NCBI GenBank assembly: GCA_011037195.1 | Contig: JAAEAF010000241.1 | Coordinates: 21,299 to 85,298, forward strand | From: Triatoma infestans | Lineage: Eukaryota; Arthropoda; Insecta; Hemiptera; Reduviidae | Direction: 5' to 3' | DNA: 64,000 nucleotides | The notes under the pieces: model-generated | The model's input: the letters and a program-made list of their open reading frames with translations, nothing else | The model's database searches: none | What the model was told of the DNA's origin: nothing | Translations under genes and position numbers: made by a program | Shown here: positions 12,893 to 23,965 of the stretch, in pieces | Layout: every line of letters begins with the position of its first letter | How positions within the stretch are numbered: position 1 is the first letter of the stretch

Positions 12893-13150
12893 GGTAGTTG
12901 AGGAAATGAATGAGATATGCTGACACTAATATAATATAGCTAAGTTTGCACTAACTGCACTGGAATTTATAATGAAAATGATAGAATGAATGGTGAGAGT
13001 AGAGATATGACACGATGCGATGACTGGAGTACAGTTGTATGGTTGTATATGATAGATTCCTCTAGATAGATTCCCACTGGCTTATATAAACAGGATCTCT
13101 TACTCTAGCCTACCTAAGTCAGAGAGTAGTCTCTGTTAACCAGAGAGGGC
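12893..13150. repeat. Family L repeat, copy 2 (LTR-like)
   Basis: Direct repeat of 7238-7510, including the TATA-like CTTATATAAACAGG and the end CTCTGTTAACCAGAGAGGGC. It abuts the palindrome that starts at 13151. No target duplication is visible. Confidence 0.5.
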
Positions 13151-13594
13151 TATCGTATCAAATTTCTGAAATTGAGGTTACACCTTGAAATACATGTTTT
13201 AAGGTCCCCTGAGTCCATAAAAAGTATCAGAGACATTTTCCGTGGTACCCTGCTTCATTTTGTGGTCATCGACCGGTTTCCAGCGTTCGCCCATCTTCAG
13301 GATACGTTTGTCAGACAGTGTGAAAACACAGACTTGCACAGAGCAAATTCAGTTTATACACTCAATGTATAAATTATGTTTAGTCTATAAACTGAATTTG
13401 CTCTATGCAAATCCGTGTTATCACAATGTCTGACAAACGCATCCTGAAGATGGGCGAACGCCCCTAAACCGATTGATGACCACGAAATGAAGCAGGCTAC
13501 CACGGAAAATGACTCTGATACATTTTATAGGCTCAAGGGACCTTAAAACATGTATTTAAAGGTGTAATCTCCATTTCAGAAATTTGATACGATA
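13151..13594. mobile_element. 444-bp palindromic foldback element (family B core)
   Basis: The two arms, about 220 bp each with a centre near 13372, are imperfect reverse complements. From outside in they hold TATCGTATCAAATTTCTGA, a family A end fragment (AAGGTCCCCTGAGTCCATA), and the family B block TCAGAGACATTTTCCGTGG..GCCTGCTTCATTTTGTGG. The centre is GAATTTGCTCT/AGAGCAAATTC with TATAAACTGAA. The arms differ at several sites, so this is not a perfect assembly hairpin. The family A pieces flanking the core are in opposite orientations, which suggests an inverted duplication including flanking sequence. Confidence 0.8.
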
Positions 13595-13692
13595 GGATAC
13601 TTCCTCTTACCAGGAGTAACAGAAAGTAAAAATTTTTAATAGACATTAAGATTGATATAGTATATAGACATTTATGTTGTGTGTAATATATA

Positions 13693-13907
13693 TGAACCTA
13701 TGGCGCAACAGTCCATAAAGGACCAAGGCTTCCCAGACGAAAGATATATTGGGGTCATGTGGTAAGCACGCCGCACTTCCCTCGCCGATTAGTCCTGACC
13801 TTCGCCTGCCCTAGGGCGCTACTAACTGTAGCTTCCCATTTTTTTTCTCTCGATGCTGGGTCAACACCGAGTTTCTTTGCCTTCACGGAAATCGAACCCT
13901 GAATTCT

Positions 13908-13910
<3 letters not shown>
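13693..13910 (-). mobile_element. tRNA-derived SINE, family 2
   Basis: It begins CCTATGGCGCAACAGTCCAT with AAGGACCAAGGC, the 3'-side sequence of a widespread insect tRNA-derived SINE. On the right it ends in ATCGAACCCTGAATTCTCG, which on the minus strand is a box-B-like tRNA head. Middle blocks (TGTGGTAAGCACGCCGC, GCCGATTAGTCCTG) agree with that family. A (TA)n run at 13916-13942 follows. Family recognition is from memory; the exact subfamily is not known. Confidence 0.7.
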
Positions 13911-13942
<32 letters not shown>

Positions 13943-14135
13943 GAAGGTGAAAGAAAATTAGATTACTGAAAATTCTATTCCGTCAATCAATCACATTTCC
14001 GGTCAATGGATCTAACTAAAAATTTGTCAAAGGGAGAAGTACAAATGGAATTTCAAATTTGAGCTTGATGTGTCATTGTTTTTGTTGTTGTTGCTGTTGA
14101 TGTTGAGATCATCACACACATTTTGAGATGATCCA

Positions 14136-14172
<37 letters not shown>

Positions 14173-14739
14173 CTTAAATCAAATTATTAATAATTGTTCC
14201 AATAGACTTCTTCATCTCAAGTCAGCCTTACAACATTTCTTTTACCCATATTACTCAATAAATTCTCTTTGAGAAGTACTGACTATTTTTTGGAGAATAA
14301 AAAAAAAAAATGAAAGAAATAAAATTGATCCGAGATAAAAGGCTACTTTTATTTTATTTTTTTAATAGCCCATTATTAGGGATTAATATACTTCCAAATG
14401 ATAGTAATCATAAGGTAATATTTTATAAGTATATTTATCTGTTCCTTTATCATTCTAGGTTTTTAGTCCGTCTTTTCTTCTGGTATTGGCCATTCATTAT
14501 GTTCTTTCAAAGTTTAGGAACTTTGTAGTATATTGAGGAACTTTTTTTCGGTCTACCATTAAATTACTCTCCGATTACATCTTCAAAACTATATTAGTTT
14601 TTTTTTTTAACATCTTTTAACTACATCTTTTTGGATTGCGAATATTGATTGCCTGCTGCGAAACAACGGTGGATAATGTCTACTTTTTATAGTTGAAATC
14701 GGTTTACTAAGTCAGTAATACTGTATTTTTATAAATAAT

Positions 14740-14831
14740 TTTTTAATTTCTGTTCCATCAAGTAAGAGATTTCAAAGGAAATATATGTTTTGAGATATTC
14801 TAAATACAAAAAAAAAGTTACGCGAATGGTC

Positions 14832-14876
<45 letters not shown>

Positions 14877-15320
14877 TGTGAACCAATTATCTCAAAACCA
14901 AAAATATAGCAGGAATCTCAAACTTGGTATTCCGTTAGTTACTAACATCTCATACGACTAAAAAGTTTCGGATAAAATCCATCAATGTGCGTCTTTACAG
15001 ACATTTTTTGTTTTTCAATTTTTCTAAGATTTCTCTCGAAAATGACTCGTATACTATCATCTACACACTTAAATAACTTTACATTTATTTGAAACTTCTT
15101 CCTAGGAAAATTGATGATTTTGGGGTTTCTGGGGAGAGGGGGGCAGTAGCTTTGAAAACTTTTTTCTAAATTACCACATTAATACATATTTAGTTCTACC
15201 ACCTATATAATATTACGATACATTAGAAGCGTTAGTAGAATTCCAAATTCGTGAGAAATCGGTCTACCTGAAATGCGTCTTTACAAACTAGGTTTGTAGT
15301 GGAAGAAACAAAATGGGAAA
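14740..15320 (-). repeat. Family A copy with a long GT microsatellite
   Basis: Order of blocks: a degraded right end (CAAGTAAGAGATTTC), AGGAAATATATGTTTTGAG, a GT repeat of about 38 bp near 14834-14874, CAAACTTGGTATTCCGTTAG, a CTTTACAGAC and TTTTTCTAAGATTT region, GGGGAGAGGGGGG, and GAATTCCAAATTCGTGAGAAA. The GT run sits at the position of the CA run in the 1396-2083 copy, which makes it an ancestral feature of the repeat. Confidence 0.7.
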
Positions 15321-15835
15321 AATTGAAATAATTTTGGGAAAATATTTTAGTGAAATTTAACTTATGAGGGTGGTGAAATAAACTTAGAAATGTCATGGAC
15401 TATTCAGGTAAAAGACACCGTTACAAAAGAGGTCGAAGAACTAAGCCACTCTTTGTCTTTTAACCCCTTCTAGAAACCAAATATAATAGGGGAAAGTTAA
15501 CTACCAAGAGAAGCACCATTTTTCAACAGTTTATTTGAGGCATTCAACCAGTATTCATTCTACAGAGAACAACAGTGCCTGCCAGTTGTTATAAGTGTTA
15601 AACATTTGAGTTTAAATCAATCTAGCTAAATTATTGATTCTATATATTTATAAGCTCATTATTATTACGAATTATTATAGTATTTAAATTCATTTAGAGA
15701 TAATATATATGACAGTGGGGTGATTCTTAATTATTTCTTAATACTTTTCTCCTCTCTTAAACATATTCACACACAAGCCCCTTTCAACAACGCTCACTAC
15801 ACTACTACATACAACAACATATCTCACCAATAAGA

Positions 15836-16045
15836 TTACGGTTTTTGAGTTTTTTGGAATTTTCATGAAAACGACTATAACGATTTTGTATAAACTTGGA
15901 TTGTTAATTGCACAGATTTAAATCTTTAAATTTTTCAGATATATTTTCCGCGATAGCCTGCTTCATTTTGTGGTCATCGACCTGTTTCGGGCGTTCGCCC
16001 ATCATCAGGATGTTTTTGTTCAACAGTGTAATAACATAGACTTGG
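15836..16045. repeat. Family A fragment joined to a family B half-element
   Basis: 15836-15935 carries the ATAACGATTTTGTATAAACTT module of family A. 15936-16045 carries the family B arm (TATTTTCCGCGATAGCCTGC, then CCTGTTTCGGGCGTTCGCCC). As at 12780 only one family B arm remains. No genes. Confidence 0.6.
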
Positions 16046-16309
16046 GTAGGTAGTTCCGCCACCCACTATCACCACCACTTCTATAATTATTTCTATTATA
16101 ACCAATGAACGAAATTTGAAGGAAAATTTATCATTTTTTATATTAACTGTATTAACAGCAATTGTATTAAGAGAATTTGGTGTGTGTCATATACCAGATT
16201 TTTCCAACGGTCAATGGCATTAAACAGAAAGATATTTTTACATATGTATATTTACTGGGACAATTGAAAATATTTCGCAATACTTATTATTTAAAAGACA
16301 AAGGCTGCT

Positions 16310-16545
16310 AAAATATAATATAAATAACAGAGATTTCTTCCCTTGATAATCTGCCACATTCTGTCATCATTTAGCGGTACGAATGCTCGCCAATCATAAA
16401 ATATCTTGGAAACAGTGTGAAATCCGTTGACTAGAATATAGCAATATTTATAGTACGCACTGAGAGATTATTAACTAATAGAATATCACGCGTTTTAAAC
16501 CAATTATCCTCAAGAAGCACGAACGCCCGATTTTGGTCAGTGATA
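16310..16545. repeat. Left arm, outer segment, of the large inverted repeat
   Basis: It pairs with 23045-23270. It ends in CAGTGATA, the left copy of the hAT target duplication. The uninterrupted right arm reads through this point as CAGTGATGACAAAATG on the minus strand, proving the break is an insertion. Confidence 0.8.
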
Positions 16546-17011
16546 AGCTAGGGAACGGATTCGTATGTATTTACATATTTTTTTCTAGGCAATTTACAGA
16601 CGTTTTTCAACTAGAAGTATTCATACTGACACTTTTTAAGCCGTTTGAGTCTACTTTTATTTCACATATTTCCACATATTTGGATGTTATCGCATATTTA
16701 TACATATTTGATCAAAATAAATAAATATTACTACATATTTAATCAAAATATGTACATATTTTTTCATATTTTTCATTTTGGGCATATTTTCATAATTGGG
16801 AGGTGGTTGACAGGAACTGTGAACCACAGACTGTAGGGCTGTGAATCAAAGTGGGTACAATGGTTATTGTAATTTACACAGATGCTGCTAAACAGTGACG
16901 GGCACTTGTTAGTTCTTTGAAGTTGTCTGACGTTGTCTGTTCTTTCAGCTCGTTCGTTGAAGTGTCCAATTCATTTCGTTCGGTCACTTAGTGTATTCTT
17001 TTTTGGGTGAA

Positions 17012-18478
17012 ATGCCACGAACATCGGCCTCAAACATGGTTGCTAAATATCTTCGCGAGTTTCCAGCAGAACTTTCTCGAAGTGATGGAGACATTTTGTA
17101 CTGCACAGCTTGTGACAAGCGCGTTTCTTGCTCTCAACGTTCCCAAGTCACCCAACATATTGCCACCGGATCGCACATAGAGAATAAAAACAGAAAGAAA
17201 GAGAGGACGTCCTATCAAGCCTTCCTTACATCTCCATCATCAAGTAACTCTACTCTGAGTACAGATCTGTGTCGGGCTTTGGTTAGAGCAGATATCCCTT
17301 TCCCCAAACTTAAAAATCCTCATTTCAAAGGATTCTTAGAGACCTATATTGGGAAAAAAATGCCTGACGAGAGCACTCTGCGGAAAACTACCTGGAAGAT
17401 ATCTATAAAGATACACTAACCAAAATTCGAGAACATATCAAAGATGGACCGATTTGGGTGTCAATTGATGAAACCACTGACGTTGAGGGCAGGTATATTG
17501 CCAATGCAGTTATTGGAAAACTTGACAGTGATGCGGATGTGGATTCAAAGCCATTCCTTTTGAACTGTGAGGTTCTCGAAAAATGCAATCATTCCACCAT
17601 TTCACGATTCTTCGATGCCTCAATGCATATCCTATGGCCCAGTGGAGTTTTGAACGAAAAAGTTTCTTTTGTTTCTCTCTGATGCTGCCCCCAACATGGT
17701 CAAGGCTGGGCAATCTATTCAGGTATTTTATCCTAAGATAATTCATGTGACGTGTATTGCTCATGCCTTGCATCGAGTAGCAGAAACTGTCTGATCTTTG
17801 TTCAGTGACGTAGATTCCTTAATCTCCTCGGTTAAAAAAGTGTTCTTAAAAGCACCAAGTCGCATTAAAATGCTAAAAGATCTCTATCCAGACTTGTGCC
17901 TTCCACCAGAACCAATATTGACAAGATGGGGTACTTGGCCGGAAGCAGCTCAGTATTACTATGAAAACTACAATAAAATCAAGAATGTCCTTTCACATCT
18001 CGAAGACGAAGCAGTAGCGATAAATACAGCCAAGTCTTTATTCGAGAAACCTAATTTAAGGAAAGACTTTGCATTCATTTCTGACAATTGCGTATTTCTT
18101 GCACAAGCCATTACCCAACTTGAGTCCCAAAATGTTCGAGTGACAGAAAACGTGTCCAACGTTACAAAAGTCATCGAAAAGGTGGAAGGAATACCTGGGA
18201 GTAAGGGAGATCTGATCAGATCAAAACTGGTAGAAGTACTGAACAAGAACAAAGGGTGGGAGACCATCTGCCAGATTTCTGATATTATCAGTGGAACAGA
18301 AGTCACCTCAGAACATCGTGTACCCTTTACACCAACGAGATAACTTCTTTCAGCAAGGCACCAAGAGATAACATCTGTAGATGTTGAACGATCTTTTAGT
18401 CGTTACAAGTCCATCTTTACGATCTTTTAGTCGTCAAGAACGATCTTTTAGTCGTCACTTTACGTTCCAACATTTGAA
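17012..18478 (+). pseudogene. hAT transposase with CGGBP1-like zinc finger, broken copy
   Basis: The start MPRTSASN at 17012 matches the second copy. In order it carries a Cys2-His2 finger resembling CGGBP1/BED fingers ([11 protein letters not shown], then HIATGSH), the first catalytic Asp region SIDETTDVEGRY, the second Asp region LSDAAPNM, the [11 protein letters not shown] (CxxH) motif, and a C-terminal ERSFSRYK motif of the hAT dimerisation domain. Compared with the copy at 59902 it has a lost A near 17389 (the frame then ends at 17419), an extra T near 17664, a TGA in place of CGA near 17791, a lost base near 18330, and a scrambled C-terminus at 18389-18455. It would not make transposase. 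Confidence 0.88.
18389..18455 (+). repeat. Three copies of a 15-bp word inside the hAT C-terminus
   Basis: CGATCTTTTAGTCGT occurs at 18389, 18420 and 18441. The second hAT copy has it once. The repeats replace the normal sequence between SFSRYKSI and the end of the protein. Confidence 0.8.
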
Positions 18479-18810
18479 ATTTCATGTGGTTGCAAACAAT
18501 TTCGAAGAGTGAAGTTTTCAAAATTGAAAATTTACACATCTTTTTATAAATAGTAAAAATGTTCTTTGTTGTATAAATCATTATAACTTGTAAAAACAAA
18601 TTATTTTGTTCCTAATAAATTATTATAAATTGTAAAAATGTTCTTTTCTTGTATAAATAATTATAACTTTCATAAAAAAAAATGTCCATTTTACTTAAAT
18701 ATTGCAGAAAATATTTTAAGAAAATCACATATTTTCCACATAATTGACGAAAATAAATGCATATTTTAATTAAATATTTGGCATTTTTAAATACATAAAA
18801 ATCCGTTCCT

Positions 18811-18879
18811 CAGTGATGACAAAATGAAGCAGACTGTCACGGAAAGAATAATCTGATTTATTCCGGTTCTGAGGATCTA
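18811..18879. repeat. Left arm, middle segment, of the large inverted repeat
   Basis: It lies between the hAT and LINE insertions. It starts with CAGTGATG (right hAT target duplicate) and ends with AGGATCTA (left LINE target duplicate). It matches the right arm at about 23008-23065 and the family B block GACCACAAAATGAAGCAGGC. Confidence 0.75.
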
Positions 18880-19577
18880 CTATTATTATTATTATTATTA
18901 TTCAAGGAAGGAGGGGGCAAAACCCTACGCTATCCAAAGCCTCCCTGGGCCCATATAGCTATCCCTAAAAAATAACAGCTACTGGGTCTGTAACAAAAGT
19001 CTAGCCATCTAAGTTTCACCACACACCGAACAAATCGGACCAAAACCTTAAAAGGACATAGCTTAAGATCCTCTACGGATATCTTATTCTGGCCGAAGGT
19101 CCTAAAACTAATCTCCTCACAATCTATCATTAGATGCATGGGTTTTACCTCTTCCGCCTCATAAATTCTACAAAAGGAATCAGGCATGAGTCCCATTGTA
19201 TAGAGATGTCTCCTTAAGCCACAATGCCCAGTGAGGGAGCCAACCAGATGCCTGAGAGAGGTCCGTGAAAGACATCGGACTCCGCCACTCAAAGCTCCGT
19301 CCGGACCCTCAATGAGCATCTTAGACTGCCGACAACCCACTCATCACCGACACGCACTCATCCTTATGGAGGTCATCCACATCTGGAAGCCTGACAAACA
19401 CGTGCCAAAAGACACCAACAGCCGGCTCGGGACCAATGAAAGGGAGAGAGACGCCTAATTTGGCAAACCTATCCACCTCCACATTCCCAAAGATGACCTG
19501 GAACCCAGACCAGAAGCACATCCTTCAGTGAAGAAAGATCTTCCAGTCTTTTAGAACATTCCAACAGGTATCTAATC
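18880..19577 (-). mobile_element. 5'-truncated I/Loa-type LINE
   Basis: An (ATT)n run at 18881-18902 is, on the minus strand, an (AAT)n tail as found on I-clade LINEs. The flanking octamer AGGATCTA occurs at 18872-18879 and 19578-19585, and only once at the equivalent point of the right arm. This proves insertion into the arm. Minus-strand frames give the end of an RNase H domain (FGNVEVDRFAKLG, then IGPEPAVGV) and the C-terminal region LVGSLTGHCGLRRHLYTMGL, then FCRIYEAEE and MHLMIDCE, a CCHC-like knuckle. The two parts are in different frames, so it is dead. Its relative at 56443-57393 is a different subfamily by sequence. Confidence 0.85.
18930..19340 (-). pseudogene. LINE ORF2 C-terminal fragment
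   Basis: A 136-residue open frame covers the region after RNase H. Recognisable is TGHCGLRRHL followed by a C-x2-C..H-x4-C type arrangement (FCRI, MHLMIDC). Reverse transcriptase and endonuclease domains are absent because of 5' truncation. It joins the RNase H part (19321-19521) through a frameshift. Confidence 0.8.
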
Positions 19578-19890
19578 AGGATCTAATCATACATTTATAA
19601 CTTAAACACTTCTATTTCTTATATAACGTTTCATTTGGAAGAATCGAATCTCTATTAATATTAGAAAAAATAAAAAATGGTTGAAACATCGATTTAAAAT
19701 TGTATTGAAATAACACTTATACAAAAGTGTAACTATTAAAGACAATATAAGTATTTAGCAGGACAAATTAAGTGTATCTACCGGCAATTGATCCTTCACC
19801 ACCAAATTACGTTTTCTACACAGAAAAATGGGCTTTTAATTTATTGTTATCAGTGTAACGTTTAGGGTAGCTATATTTTCTATCAAAAAA
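19578..19890. repeat. Left arm, inner segment, of the large inverted repeat
   Basis: It pairs with 21300-21561 plus the first 45 bp after the Helitron (22964-23008). Shared landmarks are CGTTTCATTTGGAAGAATCG, TTAGCAGGACAAATTAAGTG and TTGTTATCAGTGTAACG. No coding frame. Confidence 0.8.
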
Positions 19891-19984
19891 GAAAAAAACC
19901 GTGAGTGGATGCTATAGGACAAGTGGTGGCCTCGGATTGAGAAACAAATTAGTCATAGGTCGCTAATGACCAAAATAGTTGATG

Positions 19985-20620
19985 CGCAAAAAAAAAATGC
20001 CAGTTACAAATGTCATTTATAAATGGAAATATAAAAATATGCAACCGAAATTTAATTAAGCAAAAAACATAATTGTACTTCTGGTAAACCGTTTTTCTTA
20101 ATAATCTCGGAATTTTGACAACACATTAAATAAATTCCTTTTACTAACTATAAAGATATAGTCTCGTATAATATATTGAAATGACACTTTATTGGAAAGC
20201 CTAATCTACCCAGAAAAACCTTCCCACAATTCAATTATCCCGGAGAAATTTTATATCTCATACAAGTTTTTAGCTCTTTTATGATCAGTCAAATATGTAC
20301 AATATTAAGAAACCTTGGACCAGTATTCGAGTAAATCATAAACAACTGAAAAATTTATTCAATAAATATGTAATTCCGTCGATAGAATTTGACCAAAACC
20401 TTTTAATTGGGTTCTCCTGAACGGAATAACTAGTTGCAGCTTTCTGTGATCTCTTCATTTTTGAGTTATGGCTCACCACAAACACATAACGATATTAAAT
20501 ACTATTTTTCGAACTCAGGGGATCTCAGAATATATGTATCACTGGTAAAAACTGAATTTCGAAAATTTGACAAGATTGCACTACTTTTTCCTGTAGCAAG
20601 TGTATATACAGTTAAAAGTG
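19985..20620 (+). repeat. Family A copy inside the spacer of the large inverted repeat
   Basis: Family A blocks in order: GTACTTCTGGTAAACCGTTT, AATCTCGGAATTTTGACAAC, CCCGGAGAAATTTTATA, CTTTCTGTGATCTCTTCA, TCAGGGGATCTCAGAATATA and GAAAATTTGACAAGATTGC. The CA microsatellite position is reduced to CACAAACACA. Ends are degraded. Confidence 0.65.
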
Positions 20621-20985
20621 AAAAATTATGTCAAGGTATAAGTGTTATTTAGAAAGATCTATTATCAAAATTCTGATTTAATATGCAAACGTTCTATATG
20701 TATTCATGTTGTAATAAATATAGTGTAACTAGACAGTGTGATTAAATCCAAGTCAGTTGATTGAGCCGTCTGTCGCTCTTTTGTCAATCGTCCATGACAA
20801 GCTGGCAGACTAGTGACCAGTCTAACGGACGGCCGACTAATTAGATCTGTAAATCAAAGGGCCATTAGGAACACGTTGTTAGTGGGATGGGGGTGGATAT
20901 GTGCTAGACATGGTATTGTATACCAGATTTGCTTCTGCTGTCTGCGTCACTTGTGCGAACTGCTTTGTCTAATATTAGTGGAGGT

Positions 20986-21021
<36 letters not shown>

Positions 21022-21299
21022 GTCGCACAAGTCTCTCTCTCAGTTGCTCTTATGATTGATATCCAACAGAGGCATCTAGTAAGTCATTGCTACGTCCATC
21101 ATTTCTGCTAACATCCAACACCCATAAATCTCATTAACATAAACTTACAAGATGTATAGTAAGATTTGAGGAACAGTACTGTCGTATGGTGACATTAAAT
21201 TTAATCAACCATAAATTCTGCCTCTCGCCATAAATAATAGGTTTTGCGGTAAATAATAATACCTAGATCTTTAGGTACAAGAAAATAAACATTTACGTT
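20621..21299. other. Spacer of the large inverted repeat, no gene seen
   Basis: A GT repeat lies near 20991-21020. The open frames crossing it (20813-21055 and 20929-21111) are artefacts of that repeat. No transposase motif is present that could explain mobility of the foldback element. Confidence 0.5.
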
Positions 21300-21561
21300 C
21301 CGTATATAATATAGCTACCCTAAGCATTAAATTGATAACAATAAATTAAAAGCCAATTTTTCTGTGCAGAAAACATAATTTGGTGCAGGATCAATTGCCG
21401 GTAGATATACAAAATTTGTCCTGCTAAATGCTTATACTGTCTTTAATTGTTACCCTTTTGGGTAAGTGTTATTTTAATACAATTTTAAGTGAACATTTCA
21501 ATCTCTTTTGTTTTCTTTTAATATTTATAGAGATTCGATTCTTCAAAATGAAACGTTATCT
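21300..21561. repeat. Right arm, inner segment, of the large inverted repeat
   Basis: Reverse complement of 19603-19890. It is interrupted by the Helitron at 21562 and continues at 22964 (AAATTATAAATGGAAGATTAG, matching the left arm). Confidence 0.8.
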
Positions 21562-21929
21562 TCTATATATATAAAACTTCAGCATCCATATGTTTGTGTC
21601 CATAAACCTCAAAAAGTAGTCGATGGATTGACCTGAAATTTTTACACAACGTTACATTTCTATATAAGAGTGTTTATATATATTTTTTATTCCGAAGTTA
21701 CCACGGGAAGAAACGGGAGATTCCGAGCGTTTCGCGAGTTTGGCAGAAATAGATAAACGCAGATGCGTTGCGATCGTGGCGCTCTCTCTTAACATCTTTC
21801 TCAGCTACTTATAAGTACCTCTCACCGCCACCAGTCTCGAAGTACCTCACACCAGTCTCGCACAGTATTAGTAGACAAGGTGTTCCAAAGCATCGAAACA
21901 AATGATCAAAATCACAAATTATCACGCAT

Positions 21930-22530
21930 AGTTAAGCGGAAGAGCCATTCTAGCGGCTAAATATGACGTACTAGATATGAACAACATCATTCTAAAAGAA
22001 TCGCAGGTGAAACAGTGACATACAAATCCATTTACTCCATGATGGACCAAAGTGAAGTTTTGAATTTTCCAACGGAATTTCATAATTCACTTTATGTTCC
22101 CAAATTACAGCCACACATTCGAAATTTGAAAATTGGAGTGCCAATTATATTACTCCGAAATATCAATCAGACAAAGTTATGCAATGGTACAAGATTAGTA
22201 GTTAAGAAATTGATGAATAACCTGATTGAAGCAACAATTCTCATTGGATCACTTAAACGTGAAGACGTTCTCCTTCCTAGAATAGCATTCATACCGACAG
22301 ATATGGCGTTCGAGTTCAAGCCCAATATTTCCAATATGCCTTGCGTTCGGTATGACTATCACTAAAGTGCAATGACAATTTTTATAGTGTGCGGTTTCAA
22401 TTTAGAAAACGAATGCTTCTCTCATGGGTCAAATTGTATGTCAAATGCTCCAGAGACGGTAAACCGTCTGATCATTATATTTATGTAGAAAACTGACAAA
22501 CAAAAAATGTAGTCCATTCACTAGATTTAC
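21930..22530 (+). pseudogene. Helitron Rep/Hel helicase C-terminal remnant (PIF1-like)
   Basis: The open frame 22015-22365 carries TYKSIYSMM, FPTEFHNSLYVP, LKIGVPIILLRNINQTKLCN, GTRLVVKKLMNNLIEATILI and LPRIAFIP, the usual C-terminal string of the Helitron PIF1-like 5'-3' helicase. Upstream, in another frame, is AILAAKYDVLDMNN. Downstream, also shifted, are FGMTIT and a LETPCFSHG-like segment. Replication initiator (Rep) motifs and helicase motif I are absent, so only the last part of the roughly 1400-residue protein remains. Confidence 0.85.
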
Positions 22531-22683
22531 AATAAAAGAAGACTTTCGTTAAAACAAATTTTTTCTTTCTTTCCTTTCAGTTTACAGCAACGCAAATTAG
22601 TGTATTAAATTGAATGATGTGTTTTCTTGCTGAATCTATGTTAACTATAATACTTCTATTTACTTCCCTAATAATTAAAAACG

Positions 22684-22910
22684 CATCAGAGACATTTTCC
22701 GTGGTAGCCTGCTTCATTTTGTGGTCATCGACCGGTTTCGGACGTTCGCCCATCTCCAGAATGCGTTTTTGAGAGAGCGTGACAAAGCACTGTCTTGCAC
22801 AGAGCCAATTTAGTTTACACACTCAGTGTAAACCGGTGACCACAAAATGAAGCAGCCTACCACGGAAAATGTCTCTGATGTTTTCCAGCTCTGCGGAATC
22901 AACCACCACC
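22684..22910. mobile_element. Family B foldback element nested in the Helitron
   Basis: The left arm is CATCAGAGACATTTTCCGTG to GCCCATCTCCAGAATGCG. The right arm (22838-22885) ends CCACGGAAAATGTCTCTGAT followed by CCAGCTCTGCGG. The right arm is shortened: the segment from the TTCGGACG block inward is missing on that side. The centre is TTTACACACTCAGTGTAAA. Confidence 0.8.
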
Positions 22911-22963
22911 ACAACAATTAAAATCAGATTGAGCCAGAGTGAAGCGTGGCCGGGTTTAGCTAG

Positions 22964-23270
22964 TCAGTAATAAAAGTGTTCAAATTATAAATGGAAGATT
23001 AGATCCTCGGTACCGGAATATATCAGAGAATTCTTTCCGATTATAGTCTGCTTCATTTTGTCATCACTGACTGAATTCGATCGTTCGCGCTTCTTGAAGA
23101 TATTTTGATAAAAACTAGTGATATTCTATTAGTTAATAAACTCTCAGTCCGTACTATAAACATTGCTATTTGATAGTCAACGGATATCACACTGTTTCCA
23201 AGATATCTTATGATTGGCAAACATCCGAATCGATAAATGATGACACTGTGGGGAAATCGAAAGCTTGGAA
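22964..23270. repeat. Right arm, outer segment, of the large inverted repeat
   Basis: Reverse complement of the left-arm pieces, read through without the hAT and LINE insertions, so it supplies the empty-site sequence for both. Similarity continues weakly to 23513, where a family A end begins. Confidence 0.8.
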
Positions 23271-23544
23271 CATATTGTAATGCGGTGCACTGCGTACAGA
23301 CCCAAGGTGTTCTACAAGTTTGAAACAATTACCCGCTTTCCTATTAATTATAAGGAAATACTCACTTGCAATAATAGTAAAATTTATAAATTACTTGGAG
23401 AATTTTATAAAGGAAAGAAATCTCTATTATTTATGTTATATTTTAGTAGCCTTTGTCTTTTAAATTTTATGATAATTATTAAAATAAAAAGTCGCAAAAC
23501 AAATATTTGATTTGTGAATTAATATGATAATGCAGAAAATCTAG

Positions 23545-23965
23545 TGAGAAATAACTCACACAACTTCATTTATACAACGGGTTGTATACACTTTTAAATT
23601 TCACACATACATGCGAAATATAAAGAGGCAAAAAAAAAGTGGTACTTCCGGAAAACCAATGTTTATTTAAACTCGGAATTTCGGCAACAAATTAAATACT
23701 TATTAATATTATATAGACGATAGAATCGTATAATACATTCAAATGGCACTTTAGTGGTAAACCAAAACTCCTTTTAAATGAATTTTTAACGGAAAAAGGT
23801 GTAACTCTTTTCATGATTAGTTGATATGTTGAGTTTAAAGAAGATCAATTTCTAAAAAAAAAAAACTACTTTTTCGGATTCAGGGGGACCTCAAAACATA
23901 TATTTCCGGTAAAACTCAGTTGGAAATTTTATACGTTTTCCACACTTCTTTCTCTTACAGCAAGT
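23545..23965 (+). repeat. Family A copy, internally shortened
   Basis: Starts at ACTCACACAACTTC and runs through AAAGTGGTACTTCCGG, AACTCGGAATTTCGGCAAC, CAGGGGGACCTCAAAACATA and CTTTCTCTTACAGCAAGTAA. It lies just outside the right arm of the large inverted repeat. A weak match to the same end (CATATACCAGATTTTT) lies just outside the left arm. Confidence 0.65.

Larger units (their letters stand above)
16546..18810 (+). mobile_element. hAT transposon, copy 1 (CGGBP1-like)
   Basis: The element is 2265 bp. Its left end AGCTAGGGAACGGATTCGTA and right end, reverse-complemented as AGGAACGGATTTTTATG, form an imperfect TIR. The flanking 8 bp CAGTGATA and CAGTGATG fit a hAT target duplication with one mismatch, and the unbroken arm at 23045-23270 supplies the empty-site sequence. 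AT-rich untranslated regions flank one transposase frame. It is a same-orientation duplicate of 59430-61708, and coding parts are nearly identical between the two. Confidence 0.9.
21562..22963 (+). mobile_element. Non-autonomous Helitron
   Basis: The 5' terminus TCTATATATATAAAAC at 21562, followed by CCATAAACCTCAAAAAGTAG and GACCTGAAATTTTTACAC, is the typical start of many animal Helitrons. The 3' terminus is TTTAGCTAG at 22955-22963 (canonical CTAG end) followed by T. A short GCCA..TGGC stem lies about 12 bp upstream. The insertion splits the right arm of the large inverted repeat, whose left arm gives the empty site. There is no target duplication, as expected. Inside lies a helicase fragment and, at 22684-22910, a family B foldback element. 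Confidence 0.88.
16265..23513. mobile_element. Large inverted-repeat (foldback) element with nested insertions
   Basis: Two arms of about 600 bp are reverse complements once later insertions are removed. The left arm is 16310-16545, 18811-18879 and 19578-19890. The right arm is 21300-21561 and 22964-23270, with weaker similarity outward to about 16265 and 23513. Matching landmarks include AAAAGACAAAGGCTGC, GCCAATCATAAAATATCTTGG, TTATTAACTAATAGAATATCAC, GATGACAAAATGAAGCAGAC, ATTTAGCAGGACAAATT and CTACCGGCAATTGATCCT. The arm segment around GACAAAATGAAGCAGACTGT is homologous to family B, so this looks like a large relative of that foldback group. The spacer (19890-21300) holds a family A copy and no coding frame. 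About 110 bp near 23280-23400 exists only in the right arm. Confidence 0.85.
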